A stretch of DNA of 64,000 nucleotides, taken from Planctomycetota bacterium (lineage in GTDB: Bacteria > Planctomycetota > SZUA-567 > H5-PLA8). The notes beneath the pieces were generated by a model, which ran no database searches, was not told the origin of the DNA, and saw nothing but the letters and a program-made list of their open reading frames with translations. This document shows, piece after piece, positions 7,766 through 16,556 of this stretch. Location of the stretch: the NCBI GenBank assembly GCA_016200135.1, contig JACQFI010000097.1, forward strand, positions 1 to 64,000, read 5' to 3'. A program made the translations under genes and the position numbers. Numbering within the stretch: the stretch's first letter is position 1; each line of letters starts with the position of its first letter.

Positions 7766-9907
7766 GTGGCCACGAGCATGGATACCAACGAGATCCTGCG
7801 CCGCCTGGCGCTGAGCCGCGACCCGCTCGCCTGGGCCGCGCTTCTGGAAGGCCACGGCCCTGAGATTCTGCGCGTCTGCCGCCGGATCCTGCGGGACGAG
7901 GCGCTGGCCGAGGACGCCGTGCAGGAGACGCTGCTGCAAGTCCGCGACCGCGCGGGGCAGTTCCGCGGTGAGGGTCTCGAACCGGCCAAGGCCGCGCGCG
8001 ACTGGGTGCTGCGGGCCGCCTGCACCACCGCGCTGCAGATGCTCCGCGGCCGGATGCGCGAACGGAGGCGCGACATGCATCATGCAACGGAGCGCGGCGT
8101 AGGCGCACAAGCCGCCGATGCTGCCACGAATTCTTCACAGCGCGAGCAGGCCGATGCGGTGCGGCGCGAACTTGAGCGCATGCCCGAGCACGAACGGATG
8201 CCCGTCCTGCTGCACTACTATGGAGAACTGGGCTACGAACAGATCGCGGAGACGCTTCAGTGTCCCGTCGGCACGGCCAAGACGCGCGTACACCGCGGAA
8301 TCGAACGGCTGCGCGAACGCCTCGCGGCGCTGGGGTTCGTCTTCGCCTTCGGGCAACTCACGATACAATTAACGGACCTTGCCGCGCAAGCCGCCGAGAG
8401 CGGCGGCGCTTGCGACGCGCAGCGCTTAGACGCGTGGCGCTCGCTGCTCAGCAGCCCGCGCTACCCGCTTCTGCCGGAATTCAAACCAACCCAGGGAGGT
8501 CTCTCGACCATGTTGAAGATCGGAATGCTCGCGGCCGCGGTGATGCTGGCCGCTCTCACAACCTTTATCGCCGGACGAACCAACGGCGCGGATGCGCCGG
8601 CTCGGCCGGCCGCCGCGCCCGCAACGCCTTTGGCCAAGGCTCCGCCGGTTCAAGAGAAGACGGAGGCCGAGACCGCCCGCCCAGCCCAAGTGCCCGACCG
8701 CGCGCCGGCGGCGCCCGCCCGCGACCCGGCCGCGCCGCCGACGGCCGAGGAGCGCAAGGCGCTCGTGGAAAGCAACAATGCCTTCGCGCTGGATCTCTTC
8801 GCGAAGCTCAAGGCGAAGGAGGGGAACCTCTTCTTCTCGCCCTACAGCATCTCAACGGCGCTCGGCATGACCTATTCCGGCGCGCGCGGCAACACCGCGG
8901 CCGAGATGGCCAAAGCGCTGCGCTTCACGCTGGCGCAGGAGCGGGTGCATCCCGTCATGGGCGCGCTTATCGCCGATATGAATGCTCCGCAGAAGAACGG
9001 CAAGCCGCGTGGCTTCCAGCTCAGCGTCGCGAATTCGCTCTGGGGGCAGAAAGGCTATCCGTTCAAGCAGGACTTCCTGAACCTAACAAAGGAGAGCTAC
9101 GGCGCGGGCCTCACCGAGGTCGATTTTCTCAAGGCTGCCGAAGACGCGCGGGTGGCCATCAACACGTGGGTAGAACAGAAGACCAAAGACAAGATCAAGG
9201 ACCTGATCGGCAAAGGCGCGCTCACCGGCGAAAACCGGCTGGTGCTGGTGAACGCGATCTACTTCAAAGGCGATTGGGAGTCCCCCTTCAAGAAGGAACG
9301 TACGAAAGACGAGCCGTTCCATTTCGCGGACGGCAAGCAGGCGGATACGCCGATGATGCACCAGACCGGGCACTACCGATATATGGAGGAAGAGAACAAG
9401 TTCCAGGCGCTTGAATTGCCCTACGTCAATCGTGAGTTGTCCATGCTGGTCTTCCTCCCCGCGGAGGCCGGCGGTCTGGCCGGATTCGAGAACACGGTCA
9501 CGCCGGAGAACGTCGCCAAGTGGACCGCGGGCATGAAGTCGGAAATGGTCCGCATCGGCATGCCGAAGTTCAAGATGACCTGGGGCACCGAAAACTTGAC
9601 CGAGACGCTGAAAACGCTCGGCATGAAGGACGCGTTCTCGCTCGGAACCGCGGATTTCACCGGCATGGCCGATACGAAAGAGCTGTTTATCGGCATGGTG
9701 CTTCATAAGGCATTCGTAGACGTGAACGAGGAAGGCACAGAGGCCGCCGCCGCCACGGCGGTCGCCATGTCCGGCGGCGGCAGGCCACGGCCGACGCCCG
9801 AGCCCAAAGTCTTCACGGCGGACCGGCCGTTCCTGTTCGCGATCCGCGACAACGAGAGCGGCAGCCTGCTGTTCGTGGGCCGCGTCGCGGACCCAAAAAA
9901 GAACTGA
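7766..9907 (+). CDS. ECF sigma factor - membrane segment - serpin fusion (copy 2)
   Basis: Chosen start is GTG 7766, with AAGGAG nine bases before it; ATG 7706, 7709 or 7778 are alternatives. The product is 713 residues with the same order as the gene at 478. Region 2 contains DEALAEDAVQETLLQVRDRAG. Region 4 contains MPEHERMPVLLHYYGELGYE and VGTAKTRVHRGIERLRER. A hydrophobic segment begins MLKIGMLAAAVMLAAL, then a Pro/Ala-rich spacer and a complete serpin follow. The hinge EEGTEAAAAT is identical to copy 1, but the scissile part of the loop differs (AVAMSGGGRPRPTPEP against AVVMAPGAAPVRDRPKP). The two copies may therefore trap different proteases. It is divergent from the NifU-hemerythrin gene, has an ECF-like promoter upstream and a terminator downstream. 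An internal start lies at 8510. Confidence 0.9.
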   Translation: MATSMDTNEILRRLALSRDPLAWAALLEGHGPEILRVCRRILRDEALAEDAVQETLLQVRDRAGQFRGEGLEPAKAARDWVLRAACTTALQMLRGRMRERRRDMHHATERGVGAQAADAATNSSQREQADAVRRELERMPEHERMPVLLHYYGELGYEQIAETLQCPVGTAKTRVHRGIERLRERLAALGFVFAFGQLTIQLTDLAAQAAESGGACDAQRLDAWRSLLSSPRYPLLPEFKPTQGGLSTMLKIGMLAAAVMLAALTTFIAGRTNGADAPARPAAAPATPLAKAPPVQEKTEAETARPAQVPDRAPAAPARDPAAPPTAEERKALVESNNAFALDLFAKLKAKEGNLFFSPYSISTALGMTYSGARGNTAAEMAKALRFTLAQERVHPVMGALIADMNAPQKNGKPRGFQLSVANSLWGQKGYPFKQDFLNLTKESYGAGLTEVDFLKAAEDARVAINTWVEQKTKDKIKDLIGKGALTGENRLVLVNAIYFKGDWESPFKKERTKDEPFHFADGKQADTPMMHQTGHYRYMEEENKFQALELPYVNRELSMLVFLPAEAGGLAGFENTVTPENVAKWTAGMKSEMVRIGMPKFKMTWGTENLTETLKTLGMKDAFSLGTADFTGMADTKELFIGMVLHKAFVDVNEEGTEAAAATAVAMSGGGRPRPTPEPKVFTADRPFLFAIRDNESGSLLFVGRVADPKKN
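8494..8512 (+). promoter_or_regulatory. Internal Shine-Dalgarno and in-frame ATG between sigma and serpin parts (copy 2)
   Basis: GGGAGGT at 8494-8500 precedes an in-frame ATG at 8510-8512 with about 10 nt between. The product from this start would begin MLKIG and run into a hydrophobic segment, that is, an exported serpin without the sigma domains. The surrounding residues STMLKIG match STMAKIG of copy 1, so both the protein motif and the ribosome site are kept. Confidence 0.55.
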
Positions 9908-9930
9908 GCGGCAAAAGACCGGAAAGAAGA

Positions 9931-9966
9931 CGGGCCGCCGGAGATCCCGGTGGCCCGCTTTCATTT
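9931..9966 (+). terminator. Intrinsic terminator after the second sigma-serpin gene
   Basis: CGGGCCGCCGG (9931-9941) pairs with CCGGTGGCCCG (9947-9957), 11 bp with one G-T pair and a 5-nt loop, followed by CTTTCATTT. It lies between convergent genes. Confidence 0.7.
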
Positions 9967-9985
9967 CATCCAGCAGGAAAGAATT

Positions 9986-10954
9986 TTAACGCAAGCGCAG
10001 CGTCTTCACCCACGCGAAGCAGTCGGCTTCGATCTGCGCGACGGTCTTCTTGCCGTCGAAGACCTTGCACAGCGAGGCCGCGGGCGTCTCGTCCTTGCCG
10101 TCGCGCACGCGTTCGTAGAAGGCCTCGAGCTTCCCGTTGTCCTGGAGGTACTGCATCAGATAGCGGGAAGCCGCGTAGTTGGAACCGGAGCGCTCGCCGT
10201 AGAACTCCGTATCGGAAAGTTCGAGCAGGTCCTTCAGCTTGGTCGCGGTGCCCTTCTCCAGGTCCTTCTGCAAACCGGTCAGGCGCCAGTTGGTGAAGCC
10301 CACCACCCTGCCGTTCCGGTCCATGCTGGCCTCGAAGAGGCTGCCGAGGCCCTCGTTGAGCCACGCGGGGATCTTCTCGAAGTCCGCCTCGGCCATCGCG
10401 TGCGCCATCTCGTGGAGCAGCGTGCCGCCGCCGGTGCCGATGTTCATCACGAGGGAACGCCGCGCGCGGCTGTAGTAACCATAGGGCGTACTGGGCCGTT
10501 CCTTAAAGAGCTTCACGTTCCAGACCGTGTAGCTGTCGCTATCCTTAAAGAGGTAGACCTTCACGGGCTCGGAGCGCGGCGACTTGGTGAAGAGCTGCTT
10601 CTGGATGCGCGCGGCGTAGACCGCGATGGTCGAACCCGCGAAGCGCTTGGCCTCCACTTCGGAGAGATCGGTGCCGAGCACCCACGGGCCGACCGTGAGC
10701 ACCACGAAATCTTCTTTGGGCAACTGGTCCCTGAGTTCCTTCTCCAGGGCTTCCACTTTCTTCGCGTCCGGCACGGGCCAGGGCAGCGCCTTGCCGTCGT
10801 AGACGCAGTTGGAGGCAGGCGCCGGCAGCGGGTTCGGCTTGTCGCCCGCGCCCGCGGCGTTCTCGGCGGAGCGTCCCCACCGGCTGCCGCACGCAAGAAG
10901 CACGACCGCCAAAGCGCGCAGCCCGATATCTCGCTTGCCGCTCAATCGTTTCAT
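9986..10954 (-). CDS. Secreted gluzincin-type metalloprotease-like protein
   Basis: The protein has 322 residues with an N-terminal signal or lipoprotein-type segment (ALAVVLLACGSRWG). Residues about 180-220 hold the zinc-protease signature TLLHEMAHAMAEAD with a downstream Glu in IPAWLNEGLGSLFE, the HExxH + E arrangement of gluzincins such as the DUF1570-like peptidases common in planctomycetes. YGYYSRARRSLVMNIGTGGG precedes it, as in that group. It is convergent with the serpin fusion and divergent from the MarR gene. A protease next to serpin genes invites the question whether it is a target, but nothing in the sequence proves that. Confidence 0.8.
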   Translation of the reverse strand: MKRLSGKRDIGLRALAVVLLACGSRWGRSAENAAGAGDKPNPLPAPASNCVYDGKALPWPVPDAKKVEALEKELRDQLPKEDFVVLTVGPWVLGTDLSEVEAKRFAGSTIAVYAARIQKQLFTKSPRSEPVKVYLFKDSDSYTVWNVKLFKERPSTPYGYYSRARRSLVMNIGTGGGTLLHEMAHAMAEADFEKIPAWLNEGLGSLFEASMDRNGRVVGFTNWRLTGLQKDLEKGTATKLKDLLELSDTEFYGERSGSNYAASRYLMQYLQDNGKLEAFYERVRDGKDETPAASLCKVFDGKKTVAQIEADCFAWVKTLRLR

Positions 10955-11120
10955 CGGTCCGGACCCTCCGCTTCCTGTTTCTCCGACGCAGCATACCCTG
11001 CCTGCGTTCCCGGAAAAGCATTTGGAATGCGCTAGTTACAGGGACGTTACAGAACATCTAGGCGCGGAAATTCGGGCGCTGCGCTTGCGATTGTATGGGC
11101 TCCCATATAATGAGGCCGGA

Positions 11121-11645
11121 ATGCGCCCCGCCGCGAAAGACAACCCCGCTGTCCGCGAGACCCTCGACGCGATCCGGCGCATCGTCCACGCCTTGCGCGT
11201 CTCTTCGCGCGACGCCGAGAAACGCACGGGCCTGAGCGGCGCGCAGCTCTTCGTGCTCTACAAGCTCGCCGACGGCTGCTCGGCCTCGCTGAACGAACTC
11301 GCCGCACGCACGCGCACGCACCAGAGTTCCGTCTCGGTGGTCGTGCAGCGCCTGGTGGACCGCAAGCTGGTGCGGCGCGAAGCGTCCGCGCAAGACCGGC
11401 GCCGGTTGGTCCTCTCCATGACCCCGGCCGGGCGCGCGCTCCTGCGCCGGGCGCCCGCCGCGGCGCAGGAAAAATTGATCGCCGCGCTGGAACGCATGCC
11501 CGCGCCGCGCCTGCGGCAACTCGCGCACTCCATGCAGGCGCTCTTGCGCGGCATCGGCATCGAGCGCGAGATTCCGCACCTTTTCTTCGAAGAGAAACCC
11601 CGTGCCGCCAACAGAAGAAAGAGACGCACCCATGGACAATCCTAA
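11121..11645 (+). CDS. MarR-family transcriptional regulator
   Basis: ATG 11121, with GAGG five bases upstream, gives 174 residues. A winged helix lies at about 40-105 (LSGAQLFVLYKLADG, LNELAARTRTHQSSVSVVVQ recognition helix, DRKLVRREASAQDRRRLVLSMT wing). A dimerisation helix and an Arg/Lys-rich end follow. It overlaps the start of the ClC gene by 14 bases, so the two are almost certainly cotranscribed and this protein probably regulates the channel operon. The upstream 110 bases hold the promoter; no clear palindrome was identified. Confidence 0.9.
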   Translation: MRPAAKDNPAVRETLDAIRRIVHALRVSSRDAEKRTGLSGAQLFVLYKLADGCSASLNELAARTRTHQSSVSVVVQRLVDRKLVRREASAQDRRRLVLSMTPAGRALLRRAPAAAQEKLIAALERMPAPRLRQLAHSMQALLRGIGIEREIPHLFFEEKPRAANRRKRRTHGQS

Positions 11646-13491
11646 GCTATCCGCCGCCTCGACCACCGAGGGCCTGCCCATCTCCCCATCGCTGGGCCCG
11701 GCGCTCGCTCAGGCGCTGGTCCCGCCGCACGAGACCATCCTGGACCGCCGCTCCCTGTTCATCTGCGCGCTCTGCGTGGGCCTGGCGCTGGCGGCGGCCT
11801 TTCTCGCCGAACTGCTCATTCATTTGATCGCCTTGATCACCAATCTGTCCTTTTACGGAAGGCTCTCGGCCGAGGCCGCCTCCCCGGCGGGCAATACGCT
11901 GGGCTGGTGGGTGGTGCTTGTGCCGGTGGCCGGCGCGCTGCTCGTCGGCCTCATGGCGCGGTACGGCTCGAAAGCGATTCGCGGGCACGGCATCCCGGAA
12001 GCGATGGAGCAGGTGCTCACCAACCAGAGCCGCATCCCGCCGCGCGTCACGTGGCTGAAGCCGGTCTCCGCGGCGATCTCCATCGGCACCGGCGGGCCGT
12101 TCGGCGCCGAAGGCCCGATCATCGCCAGCGGCGGCGCGCTGGGCTCGCTCATTGGGCAACTCTTGAAGACCACTGCCGACGAACGCAAGATTCTGCTGGC
12201 CGCGGGCGCTGCAGCGGGCATGGCGGCGACGTTTGGGAGCCCGGTCGCGGCGGTGCTGCTCGCGATCGAACTCCTTCTATTCGAGTACCGCCCGCGTTCG
12301 CTGGTGCCGGTGGCGCTGGCCTGTGCGACCGCCGCCGGCATGCGCGTGGTTCTGGAGGGCGGCGCGCCCGTCTTCGCGATGCCGGACGTCGCCTCGGCTT
12401 CCGGCGCGGCGCAGATTACTTATATCCTGATCGGCGCATTGATCGGGCTCGCGGCGGTCGCGGCCACGCGGCTGGTGTACGGCATCGAGGACGCGTTCGA
12501 GCATCTTCCGCTGCATTGGATGTGGTGGCCGGCGGTGGGCGCGGTGGCCGTAGGGCTGGTAGGCGCCTTCGCGCCGCGGACCATGGGCGTCGGCTACGAC
12601 AACATCACCGCTATCCTCGCGAACAAGTTCACCCTGCCGGCGCTCGGCTTTCTCTGCGCCATGAAGTTCCTCTCCTGGTCGATCTCGCTGGGCAGCGGGA
12701 CGTCCGGCGGCACGCTCGCGCCGCTCTTCACCATCGGCGGCGGCATTGGCGCCGTGCTCGGAGCGGCGGCGGCGCAGCTCGCGCCGGCGGCGGGCATCGA
12801 CTTGCGCGTGGCGGCGCTGGTCGGCATGGCCGCGCTCTTCGCCGGCGCCTCGCGCGCGTTGCTGGCCTCGGTCGTCTTCGCCTTCGAGACCACGCATCAG
12901 ACGATGGGCCTGCTCCCGCTGCTCGGCGGCTGCACGGCGTCCTACTGCGTCTCGTGCCTGTTGATGAAGCAGACGATCATGACCGAGAAGATCGCGCGGC
13001 GGGGCATCTTCGTGCCGGGCGAGTACGCCGCCGATGCGCTGGCGCAGATTCCGGTCAAGCAGGTGGCCTCCCCCAACGTGGTAAGCCTGAAAGCCGCGGA
13101 CTCGCTGGAAACGGTGCGCGCGTGGCTGGCCTCCGGAGCAACCGGCACCAGCCATCAGGGCTTTCCCGTGCTCAACGAAAAAGGGCACCTGGCCGGCGTG
13201 CTCACGCGCCGCGACCTGCTGAACCTGGCCGAACCCGGCACGCGTCCAATCGTGGAACTTATCCGCCGCCCGCCGGTGGTGGTCTACGACGACCTCAACC
13301 TGCGCAGCGCGCTCGACCACATGGTCAACCACGATGTCGGGCGCTTGCCGGTGATCTCGCGCGCGGATCCGTCGAAGATCGTCGGGATGATTTCACGCAG
13401 CGACGTGCTCTCGGCCTTCCGCCGACGCGTGCAGGACGGACGCGACGCGCAGCAGGGCATCCCGCTCAAGGCGCTGGCGGGCAGTCGTTGA
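11632..13491 (+). CDS. ClC-type chloride channel/antiporter with C-terminal CBS pair
   Basis: ATG 11632 gives 619 residues. About 450 residues form the ClC membrane domain with helices throughout. Selectivity-filter motifs are RGHGIPEAME, GGPFGAEGP (contains the gating Glu) and GSGTSGGTLAPLF. Residues about 480-610 hold two CBS domains (VASPNVVSLKAADSLETVRA; PPVVVYDDLNLRSALDHM), which usually bind adenine nucleotides and gate transport. It may move chloride, fluoride or nitrate across the inner membrane; the gating Glu suggests a proton-coupled exchanger. Translation is probably coupled to the overlapping MarR gene. Confidence 0.92.
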   Translation: MDNPKLSAASTTEGLPISPSLGPALAQALVPPHETILDRRSLFICALCVGLALAAAFLAELLIHLIALITNLSFYGRLSAEAASPAGNTLGWWVVLVPVAGALLVGLMARYGSKAIRGHGIPEAMEQVLTNQSRIPPRVTWLKPVSAAISIGTGGPFGAEGPIIASGGALGSLIGQLLKTTADERKILLAAGAAAGMAATFGSPVAAVLLAIELLLFEYRPRSLVPVALACATAAGMRVVLEGGAPVFAMPDVASASGAAQITYILIGALIGLAAVAATRLVYGIEDAFEHLPLHWMWWPAVGAVAVGLVGAFAPRTMGVGYDNITAILANKFTLPALGFLCAMKFLSWSISLGSGTSGGTLAPLFTIGGGIGAVLGAAAAQLAPAAGIDLRVAALVGMAALFAGASRALLASVVFAFETTHQTMGLLPLLGGCTASYCVSCLLMKQTIMTEKIARRGIFVPGEYAADALAQIPVKQVASPNVVSLKAADSLETVRAWLASGATGTSHQGFPVLNEKGHLAGVLTRRDLLNLAEPGTRPIVELIRRPPVVVYDDLNLRSALDHMVNHDVGRLPVISRADPSKIVGMISRSDVLSAFRRRVQDGRDAQQGIPLKALAGSR

Positions 13492-13555
13492 CGCCAGGCA
13501 TGCCTTCCCCATAATGGCGAAAAGCTTTTCCAACCGCATCCATGAGGAATCGGCC

Positions 13556-14350
13556 ATGATGGGTCAATTGAGTAATAAAGTCGCCTTGATCACCGGCGGC
13601 GGCACGGGCATCGGGCGCGGCATCGCGCTGGCCTTTGCGCGCGAAGGCGCGGCCGTCGCGGTCACCGGGCGCCGCAAGGAACCGCTGCTCGAACTGGTCG
13701 AGTCCATCAAGCACTCCCGCGACGGTTCCGCAGTCAGAGCGCTCGCGATCGCCGGCGACGTCTCCAAGCCCGCGGACGCGGCGCGCATGGTCGAAGAGAC
13801 CGTCAAGGCTTTCGGCGGCCTGCATCTCTTGGTGAACAACGCGGGCATCGCCAAGTTCGGCAATATGGACCTGACCGCCGACGAGGACATCGACGCGATG
13901 GTCGGGATTAACCTCAAGGGCCCCATGTTTCTGGCCAAGGCCGCGATCCCGCACCTGAAGAAGCATAAAGACTCGGGGGGCGCGGCGATCCTGAACATCT
14001 CGTCCTCCGTCACCAGCTTGGCGCTCAAGAACTTCGCGGTGTACTCGGCCACCAAGGCCGGCCTCGACCACCTGACCCGCTGCATGGCGCTGGACTACGG
14101 CGGCGAGCGCATCCGCGTGAACGCGATCTGCCCGGGCGTGGTCGATACGCCCATCTTCGACACCATGATGCCGAAGGCCGCTGTGAAGAAGGCGATGCAT
14201 TCGTTCGCGGAAGCGCACCCGCTCGGCCGCGTCGGCACGCCTGAAGACATCGCCGCGATGGCCGTCTTCCTCTGCGGACCGCAGGCGAGCTGGATCACTG
14301 GCGCGGTGGTACCCGTGGACGGCGGCATAGGTTTGGGAAACAACGCTTAA
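13556..14350 (+). CDS. Short-chain dehydrogenase/reductase
   Basis: ATG 13556 (or 13559) follows GAGGAA by six bases and gives 264 residues. It has the classical SDR layout: cofactor motif TGGGTGIGRG, the NNAG motif (LLVNNAGIAKFG), catalytic Ser in LNISSSVTS, YSATK with the catalytic Tyr and Lys, and the C-terminal CPGVVDTPIF and WITGAVVPVDGG segments. The Arg-containing TGRRKE segment after the second beta strand favours NADP(H). The substrate is unknown. It lies 64 bases after the ClC gene on the same strand. Confidence 0.9.
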   Translation: MMGQLSNKVALITGGGTGIGRGIALAFAREGAAVAVTGRRKEPLLELVESIKHSRDGSAVRALAIAGDVSKPADAARMVEETVKAFGGLHLLVNNAGIAKFGNMDLTADEDIDAMVGINLKGPMFLAKAAIPHLKKHKDSGGAAILNISSSVTSLALKNFAVYSATKAGLDHLTRCMALDYGGERIRVNAICPGVVDTPIFDTMMPKAAVKKAMHSFAEAHPLGRVGTPEDIAAMAVFLCGPQASWITGAVVPVDGGIGLGNNA

Positions 14351-14403
14351 GATTTGGATTCGATGAGCGGCGGCACGCCGCATCAGACTAAGGAGAATCG
14401 GAC

Positions 14404-14853
14404 ATGATTCGCTACGCGCTTTTGGCGGTGCTGGCCTGCGGTGTTGCGTGCGGCGGGATTGCCGCGGAGAAGAAGGAAGAGAAGACCGCCGAGAAGAAAG
14501 AAGAGAAGAAGGCCGATCCCAAGGATCCGCTGAGCAAGTACACGGACGACGACCTGGCCGATCCGGGCAAGGCGTGCCAATACTTCTTCGAGGCCATCGG
14601 CGCGGAGGACGCGGAGGTCGTCAAGGCGTTCCTCTCCGAAGTGCCGAAGCACCTCGCCACACTGGACCTGAAGAAGAAGGAAGACCGTGCGCAGTTCCTG
14701 AAGAACTTCAGCAACTACAAGGGCGCGAACGTGACCAAGGCGCAGAAGATCGCGATGGCCGGCCTGGCGCAGATTACCTACGACAAGGACGGCGCCGAGA
14801 AGACGCTGCGCATGCAGAACGTGGGCGGACGCTGGAAGTACGTGGGCGACTAA
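14404..14853 (+). CDS. Small secreted or lipid-anchored protein of unknown function
   Basis: The protein has 149 residues. The N-terminus MIRYALLAVLACGVACGG is a signal sequence; VLAC resembles a lipobox, but the residue before Ala is Leu, so lipidation is uncertain. A Lys/Glu-rich spacer (about 23-40) leads to a compact domain of about 100 residues (DPGKACQYFFEAIGAEDAEVV ... NVGGRWKYVGD). The pattern of one helix followed by strands ending in GxWKYVG is reminiscent of DUF4878/NTF2-like lumazine-fold proteins, but this is only a weak resemblance. AAGGAG precedes the ATG. Confidence 0.7.
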   Translation: MIRYALLAVLACGVACGGIAAEKKEEKTAEKKEEKKADPKDPLSKYTDDDLADPGKACQYFFEAIGAEDAEVVKAFLSEVPKHLATLDLKKKEDRAQFLKNFSNYKGANVTKAQKIAMAGLAQITYDKDGAEKTLRMQNVGGRWKYVGD

Positions 14854-14863
14854 CAGCAGGGGT

Positions 14864-14887
14864 CAGTATTCAGTATTCAGTGAACTG
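14864..14887. repeat. Short tandem/inverted element CAGTATT x2
   Basis: CAGTATTCAGTATTCAGTGAACTG directly follows the small secreted protein gene, between convergent genes. It resembles the 7-nt AGTAATC array at 57183-57266 in period and flavour. Confidence 0.4.
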
Positions 14888-14924
14888 CAAACCAGAACGT
14901 CGTTCCCTGGATCCAACGTTCGCA

Positions 14925-16112
14925 TCACTTCTTTGCTTCGTCCATCCGGCGCATGGTCTCCATAAGGAGGCCCATCGTTTCCTTCTGAATAGAAGCGTCG
15001 GCGGCCATGTCCGTGCGGTCCTGCTCGAAGCAGAAGTCGCCCTCCGGCCAGGCGGCGGCCGTATAGAAGGCTTCCTCGCCCCGCATCCGGCCCAGCAAAG
15101 CTCCCGAGACTTGCCCGTTCTTGAAGAGAATCTGGGCCTCGCCTTGCTGGCCGGTAACCACGAGCGTGCCGGTGCGGCGGCTGGCGTTGAGGGTCTGCAC
15201 GAGGTCGATCATGGAGATCATGGAGAGCTTGCCAAGGATACCGCGGCCGAGCTCGCTCTCGAGCGTCGTATTCACCGTGCGCAGGCGCGCGGCGAGCAGT
15301 TGCGAGAAGACGCGGTTGAGCGCGGGCACCTCGACGAGCAGTTGATCGAGCTGTTTGCGTCCGAGCACGAAGATCGCGGCCTCGCCCCGGGCGCGGATAG
15401 CCGCGGAGGTCGCCTCGCCGGTGAGCAGCGACATCTCGCCGAAACACTCGCCGTCACTCAGTACGGCCAGGATCGTCTCGGACCCGTCCTTCGGCGAACG
15501 CTTGACGACCTCCACCTTGCCGTCGCCGACGATGTACAGCGCATCGCCGCGCACGCCCTCGTCGAGGATCAACTGGCCGTTCTTGTAGACGACCTTCTTC
15601 GCCGTGCCGATCACTTTGACCGCCGCGTGCGGTGGGATGCGCGAGAGGAAGGTGCCCTGCTCTTTCAGCTTGTTGCCCGCGGCCAGGGCGCCGCGTTCCA
15701 GGCGGCGCGTGGCGCCGACGTCCGTCTTGGAGGCGTAAACGGCCGGCGGCAGCGACGCGCCGATGGCCACCGCGGTCGCAGGCGCGGTAACCGGCACGGG
15801 CGCTGCGGCGCTTCCCGCTAGGATGGGCGGCCTGCCCTGAGCACTCGCGGGAGCCGCGGTTTCAATGCGGAAGATCGTGGCGCAGCCTTCACCCTGGCAG
15901 CGCAGCAGCATCGGCGGCAGGGCCATATCCTTGGGCGTGACCTGGAGCAGATTCTTGAGATGCGGAAAGAAGGAACAGATCGCGTGCGCGCAGACGCGGG
16001 CGTCGCCGAGCACGCCGACCTCGGGATTGGAGATGACCCAGCAGTCCCCTTCCTTCAGGATGGGGCAGCCTTCCGCCTTCGAGACCACCAGGTGGATCGC
16101 ACGGCCGGGCAT
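14925..16112 (-). CDS. Cys-rich TIGR04076-like domain + cyclic-nucleotide-binding domain + DUF4388 (PATAN) domain
   Basis: ATG 16112, with GGAG seven bases upstream, gives 395 residues. Residues 1-80 resemble the TIGR04076 repeat (VVSKAEGCPILKEGDCWVIS ... ARVCAHAICSFFPHL ... LLRCQGEGCATIF) with six cysteines at 16, 24, 41, 46, 72 and 77. After an Ala/Pro linker, residues about 165-280 are a cNMP-binding beta-roll (GVRGDALYIVGDGKVEVVKR, GECFGEMSLLTGEATSAAIRA). Residues about 300-395 are a DUF4388/PATAN-like domain (GKLSMISMIDLVQTLNASRRTGTL), found in gliding and two-component regulators. It has no DNA-binding domain, so it probably senses a nucleotide and acts through protein contacts. Confidence 0.8.
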   Translation of the reverse strand: MPGRAIHLVVSKAEGCPILKEGDCWVISNPEVGVLGDARVCAHAICSFFPHLKNLLQVTPKDMALPPMLLRCQGEGCATIFRIETAAPASAQGRPPILAGSAAAPVPVTAPATAVAIGASLPPAVYASKTDVGATRRLERGALAAGNKLKEQGTFLSRIPPHAAVKVIGTAKKVVYKNGQLILDEGVRGDALYIVGDGKVEVVKRSPKDGSETILAVLSDGECFGEMSLLTGEATSAAIRARGEAAIFVLGRKQLDQLLVEVPALNRVFSQLLAARLRTVNTTLESELGRGILGKLSMISMIDLVQTLNASRRTGTLVVTGQQGEAQILFKNGQVSGALLGRMRGEEAFYTAAAWPEGDFCFEQDRTDMAADASIQKETMGLLMETMRRMDEAKK

Positions 16113-16556
16113 CACGCATCTCCGCAAGCTTTGCCGCAAGGGAAATATTTACAACGACAACGTAGCGTTATTGCTTGGAGAATTCGAGTCAAGCTTCCCA
16201 GTTTTTCCAGTCTGCGCTTTCGCATTCTGCGACGCGCCACCATGCGCGCGCCGCTACAGAGAAATAATATGCGCGGCGCAGAAAACGCCGAGGCGTAGCA
16301 GGCAGCGTCCATCCCCTGCGCGACCGCGCGACGCCTTAGCGCACACGTGCGGAAACTCAATATAGGATATACAGAATAAACGCCCATGAGAGTTATCTCT
16401 AAGCTGAATCGTTCCGTTAACGCAAAGTATTCCAATAGATTATAGGTCAGTCCGAGAATGTAGAAAACGGAATGCCCGGTGTGGCATGGTCTGTGCTCTT
16501 AAGGCATGCAGAGCTGGCGCATGCTGCACCAGCGAAGGATATAAGGAAGCTAAACA
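16113..16556. other. Intergenic divergent region, 444 bases, no gene seen
   Basis: This region separates the cNMP-binding gene (minus) from the Clp-type ATPase gene (plus). It is more AT-rich than the surroundings and must hold both promoters. CCGTTAACG near 16414 and AGATTATAGG near 16436 are candidate elements, but no confident box can be assigned. The ribosome site AAGGAAG precedes the ATG at 16557. Confidence 0.5.

Noticed and set aside
9986..10954. The metalloprotease as the cognate target of the sigma-serpins
   Set aside because: Serpins mainly trap serine or cysteine proteases; a zinc protease is an unlikely direct target. Proximity alone is not evidence.
14348..14403. Terminator after the SDR gene
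   Set aside because: GCGGCG-GCA-CGCCGC is a 6-bp hairpin without a T-run, and AAGGAG of the next gene follows at once. Too weak to call.
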